A stretch of 64,000 nt of DNA from NCBI RefSeq assembly GCF_020524345.1, contig NZ_JAIVLH010000011.1, forward strand, positions 62,001 to 126,000, written 5' to 3'. The position numbers and the translations under genes were made by a program. The stretch is from Metabacillus niabensis. GTDB taxonomy: Bacteria > Bacillota > Bacilli > Bacillales > Bacillaceae. Below are positions 55,638 to 64,000 of this stretch, piece after piece (positions within the stretch are counted from its first letter, which is position 1; each line of letters opens with the position of its first letter). The notes under the pieces are model-generated. The model worked only from the letters and a program-made list of their open reading frames with translations. It was not told where the DNA came from and did not search any database.

Positions 55638-57110
55638 TCATGTTCCACAATAAGTTTTATACGTCCCATCCAAATCAGTTGGGACTGTACAATACTTAGC
55701 CTGATCAGGTGAGTGTGCAAAAGGGTTTGATAAAGCTTCGAGCAGCTGTTCCATCACGTGGTAATCCCCTTTTTCAACGGCCGCATCCAACGCTTCTTCC
55801 ACGCGATAATTTCTCGGAATAATTGCCGGATTACTTTGCTTCATCAGCTCTAATGCTTCCTTATCTGATTCCTTCTGTCTGCCTTGTCTTTCCTTCCACT
55901 GATCATACCAATTTTTGAAATCTTCCTTACTAGCTAAATCAGTTTCCTCAATGGTATCAAATGTTAATGCTCTAAACATATTTGTATAGTCTGCATTGTA
56001 TTTTTGCATGATAGTTAAAAGATTTTCAACAAGGGCAAGATCCTCTGCCTCTTTATTAAAAATTCCTAATTTGGCTCTCATTCCATCAAGCCAATAGGAG
56101 TCATACAGATCAGGGAATTCTGAAATAACCCCTTGGGCAATTTTAACCGCTTCTTCTATATCATCATGAAGAAGAGGTAATAACGTTTCTGCAAAACGGG
56201 CAAGATTCCAACCGGCGAGGTTCGGTTGATTACCATATGCATAACGACCTTGAACATCAATAGAACTGAACACTGTCGCAGGGTTATATGTATCCATAAA
56301 AGCACATGGACCATAGTCAATTGTTTCCCCACTGATTGTCATGTTATCTGTATTCATTACCCCGTGAATAAATCCAACTAGTTGCCATTTCGAAATAAGC
56401 TTTGCCTGACGCTTTACTACAGTCCTCAGAAATGAAAGATATCGGTTCTCATCTGATGTTAGTTCTGAATAATGTCGGGCTATAGTATAATCAGCTAACT
56501 CTTTTAATTCCTCTTCTGTGCCCCATTGAGCTACATATTGAAATGTTCCAACACGAATATGACTTGCTGCTACTCGTGTCAAAATAGCCCCGGGTAGCTC
56601 TGTTTCACGAAGGATGGATTCTCCTGTTGTGACAACTGCTAAGCTTCGCGTTGTTGGAATCCCAAGTCCATGCATAGCTTCACTAATGATATATTCACGA
56701 AGCATCGGTCCAAGGGCTGCACGACCATCTCCTCCACGAGAGTACGGTGTACGTCCTGATCCTTTTAGCTGAATATCATATTTTTCATGATGAGGATCCT
56801 GCTGTTCGCCAAGCAAAACAGCTCGACCATCCCCTAACATATTAAAGTGTCCAAATTGATGACCTGCATAAGCTTGTGCAAGAGGTGTTGCTCCTTCTGG
56901 AATTCGATTACCCGCAAAAACAGCTAAACTCTCCTCACTTTTCAACTCCTGCACATTTAACCCAAGTGCTTTTGCTAAAGTCTCATTAAGCTTAATGAGT
57001 GTTGGGGCCTTTACAGGAGTTGGATGTTGATGACTAAACAGATTTTTCGGAAGACGGGCATAGCTATTATCTAAATTCCATCCGGCTTTTTCTACTTTAT
57101 CATTTGTCAT
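55638..57110 (-). CDS. selO: Protein adenylyltransferase SelO (YdiU/UPF0061)
   Basis: 490 residues, full length. Pseudokinase-fold enzyme that AMPylates Ser/Thr/Tyr of redox proteins. Signatures: [98 protein letters not shown]. The C-terminal YCGT places a Cys where selenocysteine occurs in some homologues. RBS AAAAGGAG. Monocistronic. Confidence 0.93.
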   Translation of the reverse strand: MTNDKVEKAGWNLDNSYARLPKNLFSHQHPTPVKAPTLIKLNETLAKALGLNVQELKSEESLAVFAGNRIPEGATPLAQAYAGHQFGHFNMLGDGRAVLLGEQQDPHHEKYDIQLKGSGRTPYSRGGDGRAALGPMLREYIISEAMHGLGIPTTRSLAVVTTGESILRETELPGAILTRVAASHIRVGTFQYVAQWGTEEELKELADYTIARHYSELTSDENRYLSFLRTVVKRQAKLISKWQLVGFIHGVMNTDNMTISGETIDYGPCAFMDTYNPATVFSSIDVQGRYAYGNQPNLAGWNLARFAETLLPLLHDDIEEAVKIAQGVISEFPDLYDSYWLDGMRAKLGIFNKEAEDLALVENLLTIMQKYNADYTNMFRALTFDTIEETDLASKEDFKNWYDQWKERQGRQKESDKEALELMKQSNPAIIPRNYRVEEALDAAVEKGDYHVMEQLLEALSNPFAHSPDQAKYCTVPTDLDGTYKTYCGT

Positions 57111-57214
57111 TTGGATGGATCTCCTTTTTACAATTGTTTATTGTCTGAATCGATTCAAAATTAGTCTCTCTTGTGTTCATTCTATTATACCCAATTAAAG
57201 GTCCATTTCTAAAG

Positions 57215-59587
57215 TTAGCGGTCTCTGTTTACAAAATAAGATAATAAATGTTTCAAAAAAGGAATATGACGGGGCATCTCTTGTAATGCATCCATAGCTA
57301 AACAGTAGTGTTCCCACATCTCCTTTTTCGCCTCTTCAACACCTAGAACAGACACAAAGGTTGAACTATCATTTTCTGCATCTATACCTGCTAACTTTCC
57401 AAGTTGATTGGATTCTCCCTCAAAGTCAAGCAAATCATCTTTAATTTGAAAAGCTATGCCTGCATGATAGGCAAAGGTTTTTAAATCTTCCATCTCCTTT
57501 TCATCTGCATGAGCAAGGATGGCCGGCATGATGAGGCAAGCCTCAAAGGCTAGACCTGTTTTATAAAAACACATTTCATTTAATTGCTCCAACGTCAGTT
57601 TCTTTCCCTTTGACTCTAAATCCATTGCCTGTCCTTTACACATATCCGCTGTCATTTGTGCAGAATATTGGATCAAATTTAAGACTGTTCTTGGATCATA
57701 CATGTCTAAAGTTGCTTGTTCCTTCACTGCTTTTTGGGTAAGAAAAAGTCCTGTTAACTCTGCTGTAGCTGTTGTATACATTTCATGAAGAGTAGGACGC
57801 CCTCGGCGAATAGGTGCATTATCCTGAGCTGGCAGGTCATCAAATATGAGAGAGGCGGTATGCATATATTCTAACGATTTTAATAGCGGCTGAATGGCTG
57901 TCATATCCAATCCGTAGACATCCACTCCAATTACCCATGTCATGATGGGTCTTAATCGCTTTCCATCACCTTCAAGACTGTAATTCGCTGCCTCAACAAT
58001 AGAATTCTCTTCAATAGAAGTAGAAGTTTCATAAGGAAGCTGTAATAGTGGATTGATCATATTCCTGACTTCACGGACGGTTTTGATGAACTTATCCTGT
58101 TCTTCACGGTTACTGTTTATAGATGTGATAATATGATCTCTGAGCAACTTATCAAAAAAGTCCACATTCGTTGCTTTTTTGACGAATTGTTGAATCATAT
58201 GATTGAACTCAGTGATGTCAGAAGTAAAAACCTTCATTACTTCATTGTATTTTTTTGTTCCAATTCTCTGTTTAAACCTCTTTAATCCATTTATCGCACG
58301 ATCAAGCATGACTTCACATGTCATCGGATCAGAATGGTAGATATTATGGATTAAATGAGAAATGACGGTCCAATACAATTCAAACGGGTTTATAAGATCA
58401 TCCCGTTTATCATGGTATGTTAAATAATAGGTGTAGGGAGTAACCGCTCCAGCATTCATATCATCAAACATATCAGCAAAATCATCAGCCAATTGATTAT
58501 AAATTCCATAAAAGAATGTTCTGCTTTCAAATCCTTCATCTTCAGGTGTATTCAACACGGACCGAACGATTAAACGGGATGAAGCTGATTTTAATATGAC
58601 GGGGATGAACAACTCCTCATTTGAATACTTTTCATTCTCAAGATCCTTCATACGATCCTCTTCCTGGGAATGAAAGAACACATATGACTGCTCTAAGAAG
58701 GAGGACATCTTTTCAGGACTCTGATAGACCTTAATATAATCAAACGCTTGTTGAAGTTCAGAGTGGATAAATGTCATTAATTCTTTATTTTCGCCCTTCC
58801 ACTCTCCTAAATCAGGTACTGATCCTGTAACGAGTGTTGTCCGGATTAACTCAGAATACGCCCTTTTCTCATATTCGGATAGAACGTTGGAATCCAGAAG
58901 ATCATCAATAAAAGGGTAGGTAAGACCATAAGCATACCCTAGTCTAATGGCCTCATTAAGCTGTCGAGACCGCTCTGTCGGTAAAAGATCCTCCTCCATC
59001 TCCTCAATTGCATGCATGACCACACCGGCAATGATTTTGATTAACTTCCTTTGAGCATGAGTCGCATCCATCCCCTTCGGAATATGAAGAGATACCGTTT
59101 TAAGTTTATGAATCAGCCAAATGAAGGTTGTTTCAATTCCTTCCTTCTTAGCCCATCGGTATAAAGAGGACATGTCAAACTTCTCCTCTAATGAGTCAGA
59201 AGTTTGCGTAAGTTGCGTTTTTAATGATTGAACAACATGTTGAATCCTGGACTTTGTTTCAGACTCATACAATGTCTTGCCTAGATCCCGCATATAAATG
59301 TATGAAACACTTCTCTCCAAGTAATGATCGAGTTTCCCTTTCTTCTCCATCCATTGAATATATTTGTTGTAATTCTGTGAATCATCTTTTTGCTCCCAAC
59401 GAGAAAAGAAGGACAATAACCTGTTAGTTCCAAGATGATGCTGTTTCCATGAAGCAAAATCGTTCGTTAACGTTGTTACATATGTTTTCTGTAACAACTG
59501 CTTATATAATGATGAAAAATAATGAGATGCTTGCTTTTCAGCTAAAAGATAGCCTTCATCTGCATTTTTAATAAACACTTTATTCAT
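57215..59587 (-). CDS. Double-domain polyprenyl synthase-like protein
   Basis: 790 residues, more than twice the usual ~300. The C-terminal third (~510-790) is a trans-isoprenyl diphosphate synthase: GDGKRLRP (540-547), first Asp motif HTASLIFDDLPAQDN (DDLPAQD 583-589), RRGRPTLH, and second motif FQIKDDLLDFEGE (717-721). The N-terminal ~500 residues have no recognised family but are helical and carry Asp-rich motifs FIDDLLDS (228-232) and LADDFADMFDDM (~366-376), spaced much as in a class I terpenoid synthase. It may couple chain synthesis with a second prenyl or terpene reaction. ATG at 59587 is preferred for its ribosome-site spacing. No carotenoid or terpene genes adjoin. Confidence 0.8.
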   Translation of the reverse strand: MNKVFIKNADEGYLLAEKQASHYFSSLYKQLLQKTYVTTLTNDFASWKQHHLGTNRLLSFFSRWEQKDDSQNYNKYIQWMEKKGKLDHYLERSVSYIYMRDLGKTLYESETKSRIQHVVQSLKTQLTQTSDSLEEKFDMSSLYRWAKKEGIETTFIWLIHKLKTVSLHIPKGMDATHAQRKLIKIIAGVVMHAIEEMEEDLLPTERSRQLNEAIRLGYAYGLTYPFIDDLLDSNVLSEYEKRAYSELIRTTLVTGSVPDLGEWKGENKELMTFIHSELQQAFDYIKVYQSPEKMSSFLEQSYVFFHSQEEDRMKDLENEKYSNEELFIPVILKSASSRLIVRSVLNTPEDEGFESRTFFYGIYNQLADDFADMFDDMNAGAVTPYTYYLTYHDKRDDLINPFELYWTVISHLIHNIYHSDPMTCEVMLDRAINGLKRFKQRIGTKKYNEVMKVFTSDITEFNHMIQQFVKKATNVDFFDKLLRDHIITSINSNREEQDKFIKTVREVRNMINPLLQLPYETSTSIEENSIVEAANYSLEGDGKRLRPIMTWVIGVDVYGLDMTAIQPLLKSLEYMHTASLIFDDLPAQDNAPIRRGRPTLHEMYTTATAELTGLFLTQKAVKEQATLDMYDPRTVLNLIQYSAQMTADMCKGQAMDLESKGKKLTLEQLNEMCFYKTGLAFEACLIMPAILAHADEKEMEDLKTFAYHAGIAFQIKDDLLDFEGESNQLGKLAGIDAENDSSTFVSVLGVEEAKKEMWEHYCLAMDALQEMPRHIPFLKHLLSYFVNRDR

Positions 59588-59761
59588 AGTGAACATTCCT
59601 CTACTTCTTGTTTGATGCTTCCAAAAATTATACCAAAGTATAGTGAAATATAAGCGAAAATTGACCTGGTTATTCTCATTAATTCAACTCACCATGAATA
59701 AAGTTTTTAAATTCCTTTTAAAACAGACGATTCCAATACACGAAGAAAAATTTGAACCTTT

Positions 59762-60778
59762 TTATATCAACTCTTCTATTAATTCAACAGCAGAGATAAA
59801 ACGCCTGTGATAATCACCACTCAAGATGTTATACGTGATGTTTTGGTTATCTAGTAATTCTTTTAAGGATTCATTATTATGAACACGCATTGCTTCTTCC
59901 CCATGAACCCTTAAACCATCATCAACCCACTTAACATCAGGCTCTAAAAATAACCAAAGATCATAGTCTTGCAATTTGGCCATTTCATCCAGAACAGGTT
60001 GATGCTCCTGATTATAAAGGTTAGAGTAAAACTGTGTAACTATTGCCTCTGTATCAACAAAGACAAGTTTATTCGCCTTTTCTATCGCCTTATATTCCTC
60101 CATTTTATGACCATATGCAATCTTTTGATAATCTTCCTTGGCGATAACCCCATCACACCCGCCTAATTCCTCACAAACAGTACGACCATATTCAGAGACA
60201 TAGGTTGTGTTATATAATTTTGCAAGGTTTCTGGTAAGGGTTGATTTTCCACAACTCTCTGTTCCAATGATGACAATCTTCTTTATAAAATAAGGTTTCA
60301 CTACATCAGGTATAAACTCCCAATGATTAAATACACCTTCTTGACGGATTTTTGTTGCAGATATGCTGACTGAATGACGTTCCGGATCAATCAACACATG
60401 CTTGGAGTTCGGGTACAGCGCCTGAAATATCTCTCCATATTCATACTCAGAACTAAATACATAGTCAATCTGTTTTCCAATTTTCCCTTTTATTAACTCT
60501 GCACCCTCTGCCCAATTATAATCATCATTTCCCTGATCATCCTCTATTGAAATAACCTTAACCTGCGGCATATCTCTTGTTAATTGGGATAGCCAACGCA
60601 ATCGAACTTGAGGCGGTATATATTTCATTTTTGACTCAGAGAACAGCTCTGTATCACGCTTTTTACTATGAGACAATACAACATAAAGTTCATCGACCAT
60701 TGTAGATGCATGAATGATGGCATAAACATGCCCAAGATGAAGCGGCAGAAATTTTCCGCCTATAAATCCAACTGTCAT
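59762..60778 (-). CDS. nadR: NadR-type NMN adenylyltransferase/ribosylnicotinamide kinase
   Basis: 338 residues, without the N-terminal HTH of enteric NadR. The N-terminal nucleotidyltransferase domain has GKFLPLHLGHVYAI and a later SISATKIRQEGV; the C-terminal kinase domain has P-loop GTESCGKSTL (~171) and FVDTEAIVTQFY. It converts nicotinamide riboside to NMN and then NAD. Co-transcribed with pnuC, with the start overlapping or abutting its stop; the ribosome site is GGAGGCGGAG. Confidence 0.92.
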   Translation of the reverse strand: MTVGFIGGKFLPLHLGHVYAIIHASTMVDELYVVLSHSKKRDTELFSESKMKYIPPQVRLRWLSQLTRDMPQVKVISIEDDQGNDDYNWAEGAELIKGKIGKQIDYVFSSEYEYGEIFQALYPNSKHVLIDPERHSVSISATKIRQEGVFNHWEFIPDVVKPYFIKKIVIIGTESCGKSTLTRNLAKLYNTTYVSEYGRTVCEELGGCDGVIAKEDYQKIAYGHKMEEYKAIEKANKLVFVDTEAIVTQFYSNLYNQEHQPVLDEMAKLQDYDLWLFLEPDVKWVDDGLRVHGEEAMRVHNNESLKELLDNQNITYNILSGDYHRRFISAVELIEELI

Positions 60779-61468
60779 TTACTCCGCCTCCGTATTTTGC
60801 TTTGAAAATAACTTTCTCCAATTGATATATCCATAAATACTGTTTACTAAAAACGCCGTCCACATAACCAGCATCGAGAAGTCGTTTCCACCTTGTGTAA
60901 GGAGTACACTAATCCATAGATAAATAGATAGGATATTGACTGATATCCATAGTAACCATTGTTCGGCAAAGCGTTTTAACATTAAAATTTGTGCCATTAC
61001 AGACAATACATTTGTCGCTGAATCAGCCCAGACACTATTTCCACCTAAATACTTCAGAAAAAATCCATAGCCGATTATAAGAATCACAGCAGTCGATATG
61101 GTATAGAACCATCCTGCCTTTGAGAGCCGCTTTACCTTTACATCCTCACCACTTACTCCTTGATCTGTTCTATGCTTATTCCATAGATAGATCCCGATAA
61201 ATTGGACCGGAAGATAAAACAATCCATTTAACATTGCCTCTCCATATAGACCGTACCCATAAGAAATATACGCATAGGTTGATGTTTGAATAATCCCAAA
61301 ATAGTAGTTTGATATTTTCCCTTTTGCTACTAACACAACACAAAGCATTCCTGTTATAGAAGAAATTAACCCAATGAGTGAATCAGACCAAGCGAAGAAA
61401 AGATAAACATTAACAACAGTAAAAATAAGCAGCCATAACTTTTCAAATAATGTCCAATCTCTCAACAT
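60779..61468 (-). CDS. pnuC: Nicotinamide riboside transporter PnuC
   Basis: 229 residues, about seven membrane helices, PnuC family (YYFGIIQTSTYAYISYGYGLYGEAMLNGLFYLPVQFIGIYLWNK and AEQWLLWISVNILSIYLWI). It brings nicotinamide riboside in by facilitated diffusion and trapping by the NadR kinase. RBS GGAGAGG. Between the NrtR-like gene (15 bases upstream) and nadR. Confidence 0.93.
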   Translation of the reverse strand: MLRDWTLFEKLWLLIFTVVNVYLFFAWSDSLIGLISSITGMLCVVLVAKGKISNYYFGIIQTSTYAYISYGYGLYGEAMLNGLFYLPVQFIGIYLWNKHRTDQGVSGEDVKVKRLSKAGWFYTISTAVILIIGYGFFLKYLGGNSVWADSATNVLSVMAQILMLKRFAEQWLLWISVNILSIYLWISVLLTQGGNDFSMLVMWTAFLVNSIYGYINWRKLFSKQNTEAE

Positions 61469-61483
61469 CCAAACACCTCTCCT

Positions 61484-62269
61484 TTATCCCTTAAGTTTTT
61501 GGTTATAGATTGAAACCTTCGGCTGGAAATCAGTAAACCGGTATAGCTGAGCAGGTGTTTTCGAGTATCGATTTGATTTCTTCAGTTGACCATTCTCCGT
61601 AACTGCTTCAATAAACGGCAGCTTTGGTGCCTTTCTAAAGAAAGCAGCATCGGTAGATATGGATAAATCATCTAGAATTGTTAATAAAACACCCTGCAAT
61701 TCAGATAGCACAAACTCTTCTGGTAAAAAGTGTTGGGCAAGTGTTGTAAGAGCCATATCCTTTTTTATAAACCAAAGCGCATCATCAATAATTTGACGAT
61801 GATCAAAGGCAAGAGAAAGGTTAAGAGCCTCTTTGATCGTAAAGAGTTGAATATCTGATGCATCATATGTTGTCTTACGGTTTCTCAATGCTTCTTCTTT
61901 CGCAATGACATAATGAGCACTTGAAATGATCCATCCCCGTTTATCTCTGTTTGGAGAATCATACGTGCCAAAATGTTTTATCCTCAATCCGCTGACACCT
62001 GTTTCTTCTTCAAGCTTATGTTCTGCTGCCTGTAATGCAGTTTCGTTAGAACGGACGAACCCTCCCGGTAATGCCCACTTCCCCGCCTCCATATTTGGAT
62101 TACCCTCATGGTCTGATTCACTGCGTTTAATAAGCATGATTTTAAGTTTTTTTAAAGGAGGCTTGTGATCTCCATTATGTTCAGAAGTAATGGTAAATAC
62201 AGCAATATCACTCGTATATCCATCCGGTGTTATAAATCCAGTCGATTTTCTACTCACTCCAAGCACCAC
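61484..62269 (-). CDS. NrtR-like Nudix-family regulator of NAD metabolism
   Basis: 261 residues. An N-terminal Nudix-fold domain (~20-150; the box reads GGFVRSNETALQAAEHKLEEETGV) and a C-terminal winged-helix-like segment (~165-250, ending RFTDFQPKVSIYNQK). In the box the catalytic RE is HK, which suggests loss of hydrolase activity, as in NrtR repressors that bind ADP-ribose. It heads the pnuC-nadR operon, and a 9-5-9 palindrome overlaps its promoter. A GTG start at 62269 is uncertain, since GTG codons recur nearby. A working ADP-ribose pyrophosphatase is the alternative. Confidence 0.8.
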   Translation of the reverse strand: MVLGVSRKSTGFITPDGYTSDIAVFTITSEHNGDHKPPLKKLKIMLIKRSESDHEGNPNMEAGKWALPGGFVRSNETALQAAEHKLEEETGVSGLRIKHFGTYDSPNRDKRGWIISSAHYVIAKEEALRNRKTTYDASDIQLFTIKEALNLSLAFDHRQIIDDALWFIKKDMALTTLAQHFLPEEFVLSELQGVLLTILDDLSISTDAAFFRKAPKLPFIEAVTENGQLKKSNRYSKTPAQLYRFTDFQPKVSIYNQKLKG

Positions 62270-62272
62270 CGA

Positions 62273-62295
62273 TTAATTAACATTTTGTTAATTAA
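62273..62295. promoter_or_regulatory. Palindromic operator of the NAD-salvage operon
   Basis: Perfect inverted repeat TTAATTAAC/GTTAATTAA with a 5-nt spacer (62273-62281 and 62287-62295), immediately downstream of the -10 and thus at the transcription start. Probably bound by the NrtR-like protein. Confidence 0.65.
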
Positions 62296-62324
62296 AATAT
62301 AATCTCTTTCCTTAATAGAGTCAA
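62296..62324 (-). promoter_or_regulatory. Sigma-A promoter of the NAD-salvage operon
   Basis: Minus strand -35 TTGACT (62319-62324), 17-bp spacer, -10 TATATT (62296-62301), ending exactly where the palindromic operator begins. Confidence 0.75.
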
Positions 62325-62568
62325 GAAAATTTTGGAAAATATATCACTATAGATTTTATTCTCATAAATCTTTCAACTTTCGCTATTAATCTATCAATTG
62401 ACCTCAATGATCTATTTTTTCATAAAATTCTAAAAAACAATTTTTACCTTCCATTCACAATCAACATTATTCGTGTTAAACTAACTTCTATGTATGATTA
62501 TACGTATTAATGTATCAACGCAATGAAGGACTTCTAAGACTTCAACATAGAATCGGAGGCACACAAAA

Positions 62569-63816
62569 ATGAAGAGTTTATTTCACAAATGGAACCAACT
62601 CAGCTTGGTAACTCGTATTATTGTGGGGATTATCATCGGTGTTATTCTTGCTTTAACTGTCCCTGATGGAGCAAAATGGGTTACGATATTTGGTTCTTTA
62701 TTTGTAGGTGCATTAAAATCTGTTGCACCTGTATTGGTTTTATTTTTGGTCATGCATGCCATCTCTAAGCATAAGAGCGGCCAGCAAACAAACATGAAAT
62801 CTATTATTATCCTATATATAATTAGTACATTTCTTGCAGGTCTTGTCGCTGTTGTGGCAAGCTTTATCTTCCCTGTAACCCTAACACTTAAGACAGGGGC
62901 CGAAGGATTTGAACCACCTAGCGGCATAACCGAGGTACTTCAGACATTGCTCTTTAACATTGTCGACAATCCTGTTAATGCTCTCATAAATTCTAACTAT
63001 ATCGGTATTCTTGCATGGGCTGTCTTACTTGGCATCGCATTAAAGCATGCACCTGACTCAACTAAAAATATGCTTGCTAGCTTTTCAGATGCCATTTCTC
63101 AACTTGTAAAGTGGATCATAAATTTAGCTCCGCTTGGTATTATGGGACTTGTGTTTGAAGCCCTTGTAACTAATGGGTTGTCAGCACTGCTTGATTACGG
63201 AAAATTATTGTTAGTTTTACTAGGCTGTATGTTCTTTATCGCTCTTGTTGTAAACCCAATTATCGTGTTTATCAACATTCGCCAAAATCCATATCCGCTT
63301 GTATTTAGATGTTTAAAAGAAAGTGGAATCACAGCGTTCTTTACACGTAGTTCAGCAGCAAACATTCCTGTTAATATGAGTCTATGTGAAAAACTTGATT
63401 TAGATAAAGATACGTATTCTGTCTCCATTCCATTAGGCGCAACAATTAATATGGCTGGAGCAGCTGTAACAATTTCTGTTTTAACTCTTGCTGCTGTAAA
63501 CACTCTAGGTATTGAAGTTGATATGGGAACGGCACTCATCCTTAGCGTTTTATCAGCGATTTCTGCCTGTGGTGCTTCAGGTGTAGCCGGTGGTTCACTT
63601 TTACTCATTCCATTAGCATCCAGCTTATTCGGAATCTCAAACGATGTGGCCATGCAAGTCGTAGCAGTAGGATTCATTATTGGTGTTTTACAAGACTCTT
63701 GCGAAACAGCTCTTAACTCCTCCTCCGACGTCCTTTACACAGCAACTGCAGAATACGCAAAAAAGCGTAAAGAAGGCAAAAGGTACGGAGGGACAGGTTC
63801 ATTGTCCCATAAATAA
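62569..63816 (+). CDS. sstT: Serine/threonine:Na+ symporter SstT
   Basis: 415 residues, eight helices plus hairpin loops, DAACS (dicarboxylate/amino acid:cation symporter) family. SstT hallmarks include [46 protein letters not shown] and [26 protein letters not shown]. It imports serine and threonine with sodium. RBS CGGAGG precedes the ATG at 62569. The preceding 244 bases contain no recognisable riboswitch. Monocistronic. Confidence 0.95.
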   Translation: MKSLFHKWNQLSLVTRIIVGIIIGVILALTVPDGAKWVTIFGSLFVGALKSVAPVLVLFLVMHAISKHKSGQQTNMKSIIILYIISTFLAGLVAVVASFIFPVTLTLKTGAEGFEPPSGITEVLQTLLFNIVDNPVNALINSNYIGILAWAVLLGIALKHAPDSTKNMLASFSDAISQLVKWIINLAPLGIMGLVFEALVTNGLSALLDYGKLLLVLLGCMFFIALVVNPIIVFINIRQNPYPLVFRCLKESGITAFFTRSSAANIPVNMSLCEKLDLDKDTYSVSIPLGATINMAGAAVTISVLTLAAVNTLGIEVDMGTALILSVLSAISACGASGVAGGSLLLIPLASSLFGISNDVAMQVVAVGFIIGVLQDSCETALNSSSDVLYTATAEYAKKRKEGKRYGGTGSLSHK

Positions 63817-63851
63817 AAAGCTTAGATTTGTTCTCATAAAAACTTAGAAAA

Positions 63852-63886
63852 AAAACCCCTTCACATACAAATGGTGAAGGGGTTTT
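63852..63886 (+). terminator. Terminator after sstT
   Basis: 13-bp stem (63852-63864 with 63874-63886, core CCCCTTCAC/GTGAAGGGG), 9-nt loop and TTTT end. The remaining ~114 bases to the window edge hold one small hairpin (63906-63913 with 63923-63930) and no gene. Confidence 0.85.
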
Positions 63887-64000
63887 CCTCTCTTATTAAA
63901 CAACACGGTTTATTCAATGTTGATAAACCGCTACAGTTTTTATATAATCCTATATCTTAAATATATTCAATTTTACATAATTGCGAAGACCATAAGATCG

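Noticed and set aside
63906-63930. Small hairpin at the right edge
   Set aside because: An 8-bp stem without a gene attached; the window ends before its context is visible.

Overview
The window reads as a chromosomal segment of a low-GC, endospore-forming member of the Bacillaceae (Bacillus/Metabacillus-like; the exact species is not determinable from sequence alone). Evidence: a complete ger-type spore germination operon, a Spo0E-like phosphatase with a Spo0A-box-like site, two orphan sporulation-kinase-like histidine kinases, strong AGGAGG-type ribosome binding sites with frequent TTG/GTG starts, sigma-A promoters, an S-box (SAM) riboswitch, and a B. subtilis-like gan galactan operon. No tRNA, rRNA, CRISPR array, insertion sequence or prophage was seen.

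Layout. 1-5.1 kb: 3' part of a fosmidomycin-resistance-type MFS exporter, a secreted coiled-coil/3D-domain cell-wall protein, two DUF2294 (MpsC-like) paralogues around an unknown coiled-coil gene, and two tiny unknown ORFs. 5.1-8.4 kb: fructokinase, aspartokinase, a thioredoxin-fold protein. 8.4-11.3 kb: a structured intergenic repeat-like element, then an ABC-2 exporter (permease; ATPase broken by a frameshift in an A7 run) downstream of a regulator fusing a degenerate ABC ATPase to a LytTR DNA-binding domain. 11.4-15.5 kb: a ribose-type ABC importer (binding protein, double ATPase, permease) whose leader is a clear SAM riboswitch, which places a sugar-type transporter in the methionine/SAM regulon. 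15.6-17.8 kb: a 41-residue ORF and glutaminyl-tRNA synthetase, unusual for this group. 17.8-22.2 kb: a BMP/Med-like protein plus histidine kinase operon, an alpha/beta hydrolase behind a Fur/PerR-like palindrome, and a small excisionase-type DNA-binding protein. 22.3-27 kb: ger operon (D-like, B, A, C) divergent from the Spo0E-like gene. 27-32 kb: methionine gamma-lyase-type PLP enzyme, Fpg/Nei glycosylase, methyltransferase, YpiB, and a second orphan kinase.

32-41.8 kb: galactan utilisation. A cell-wall-anchored GH53 galactanase (LPXTG) cuts galactan outside, GanSPQ imports the oligomers, GH42 GanA hydrolyses them, and GanR (LacI type) represses through a palindrome found in front of both ganS and ganR; CcpA cre-like sites add catabolite control. 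42-52.6 kb: HAD phosphatase, GH13 alpha-glucosidase, then a sucrose-type cluster (binding protein, two permeases, DUF624, GH32 invertase, LacI regulator) with a divergent LacI gene that has lost its DNA-binding domain.

52.7-64 kb: DUF2642 protein with manganese catalase, an RlmD-family rRNA methyltransferase, SelO, a 790-residue double-domain polyprenyl synthase-like protein, an NAD-salvage operon (NrtR-like degenerate Nudix regulator, PnuC, NadR) with a clear promoter abutting a palindromic operator, and the SstT serine/threonine symporter.

The strongest candidates for under-described biology are the SAM-riboswitch-controlled sugar importer, the fused polyprenyl synthase, the ABC-LytTR regulator/exporter module, the BMP-protein/histidine-kinase pair and the hairpin-gated DUF2294 cluster.
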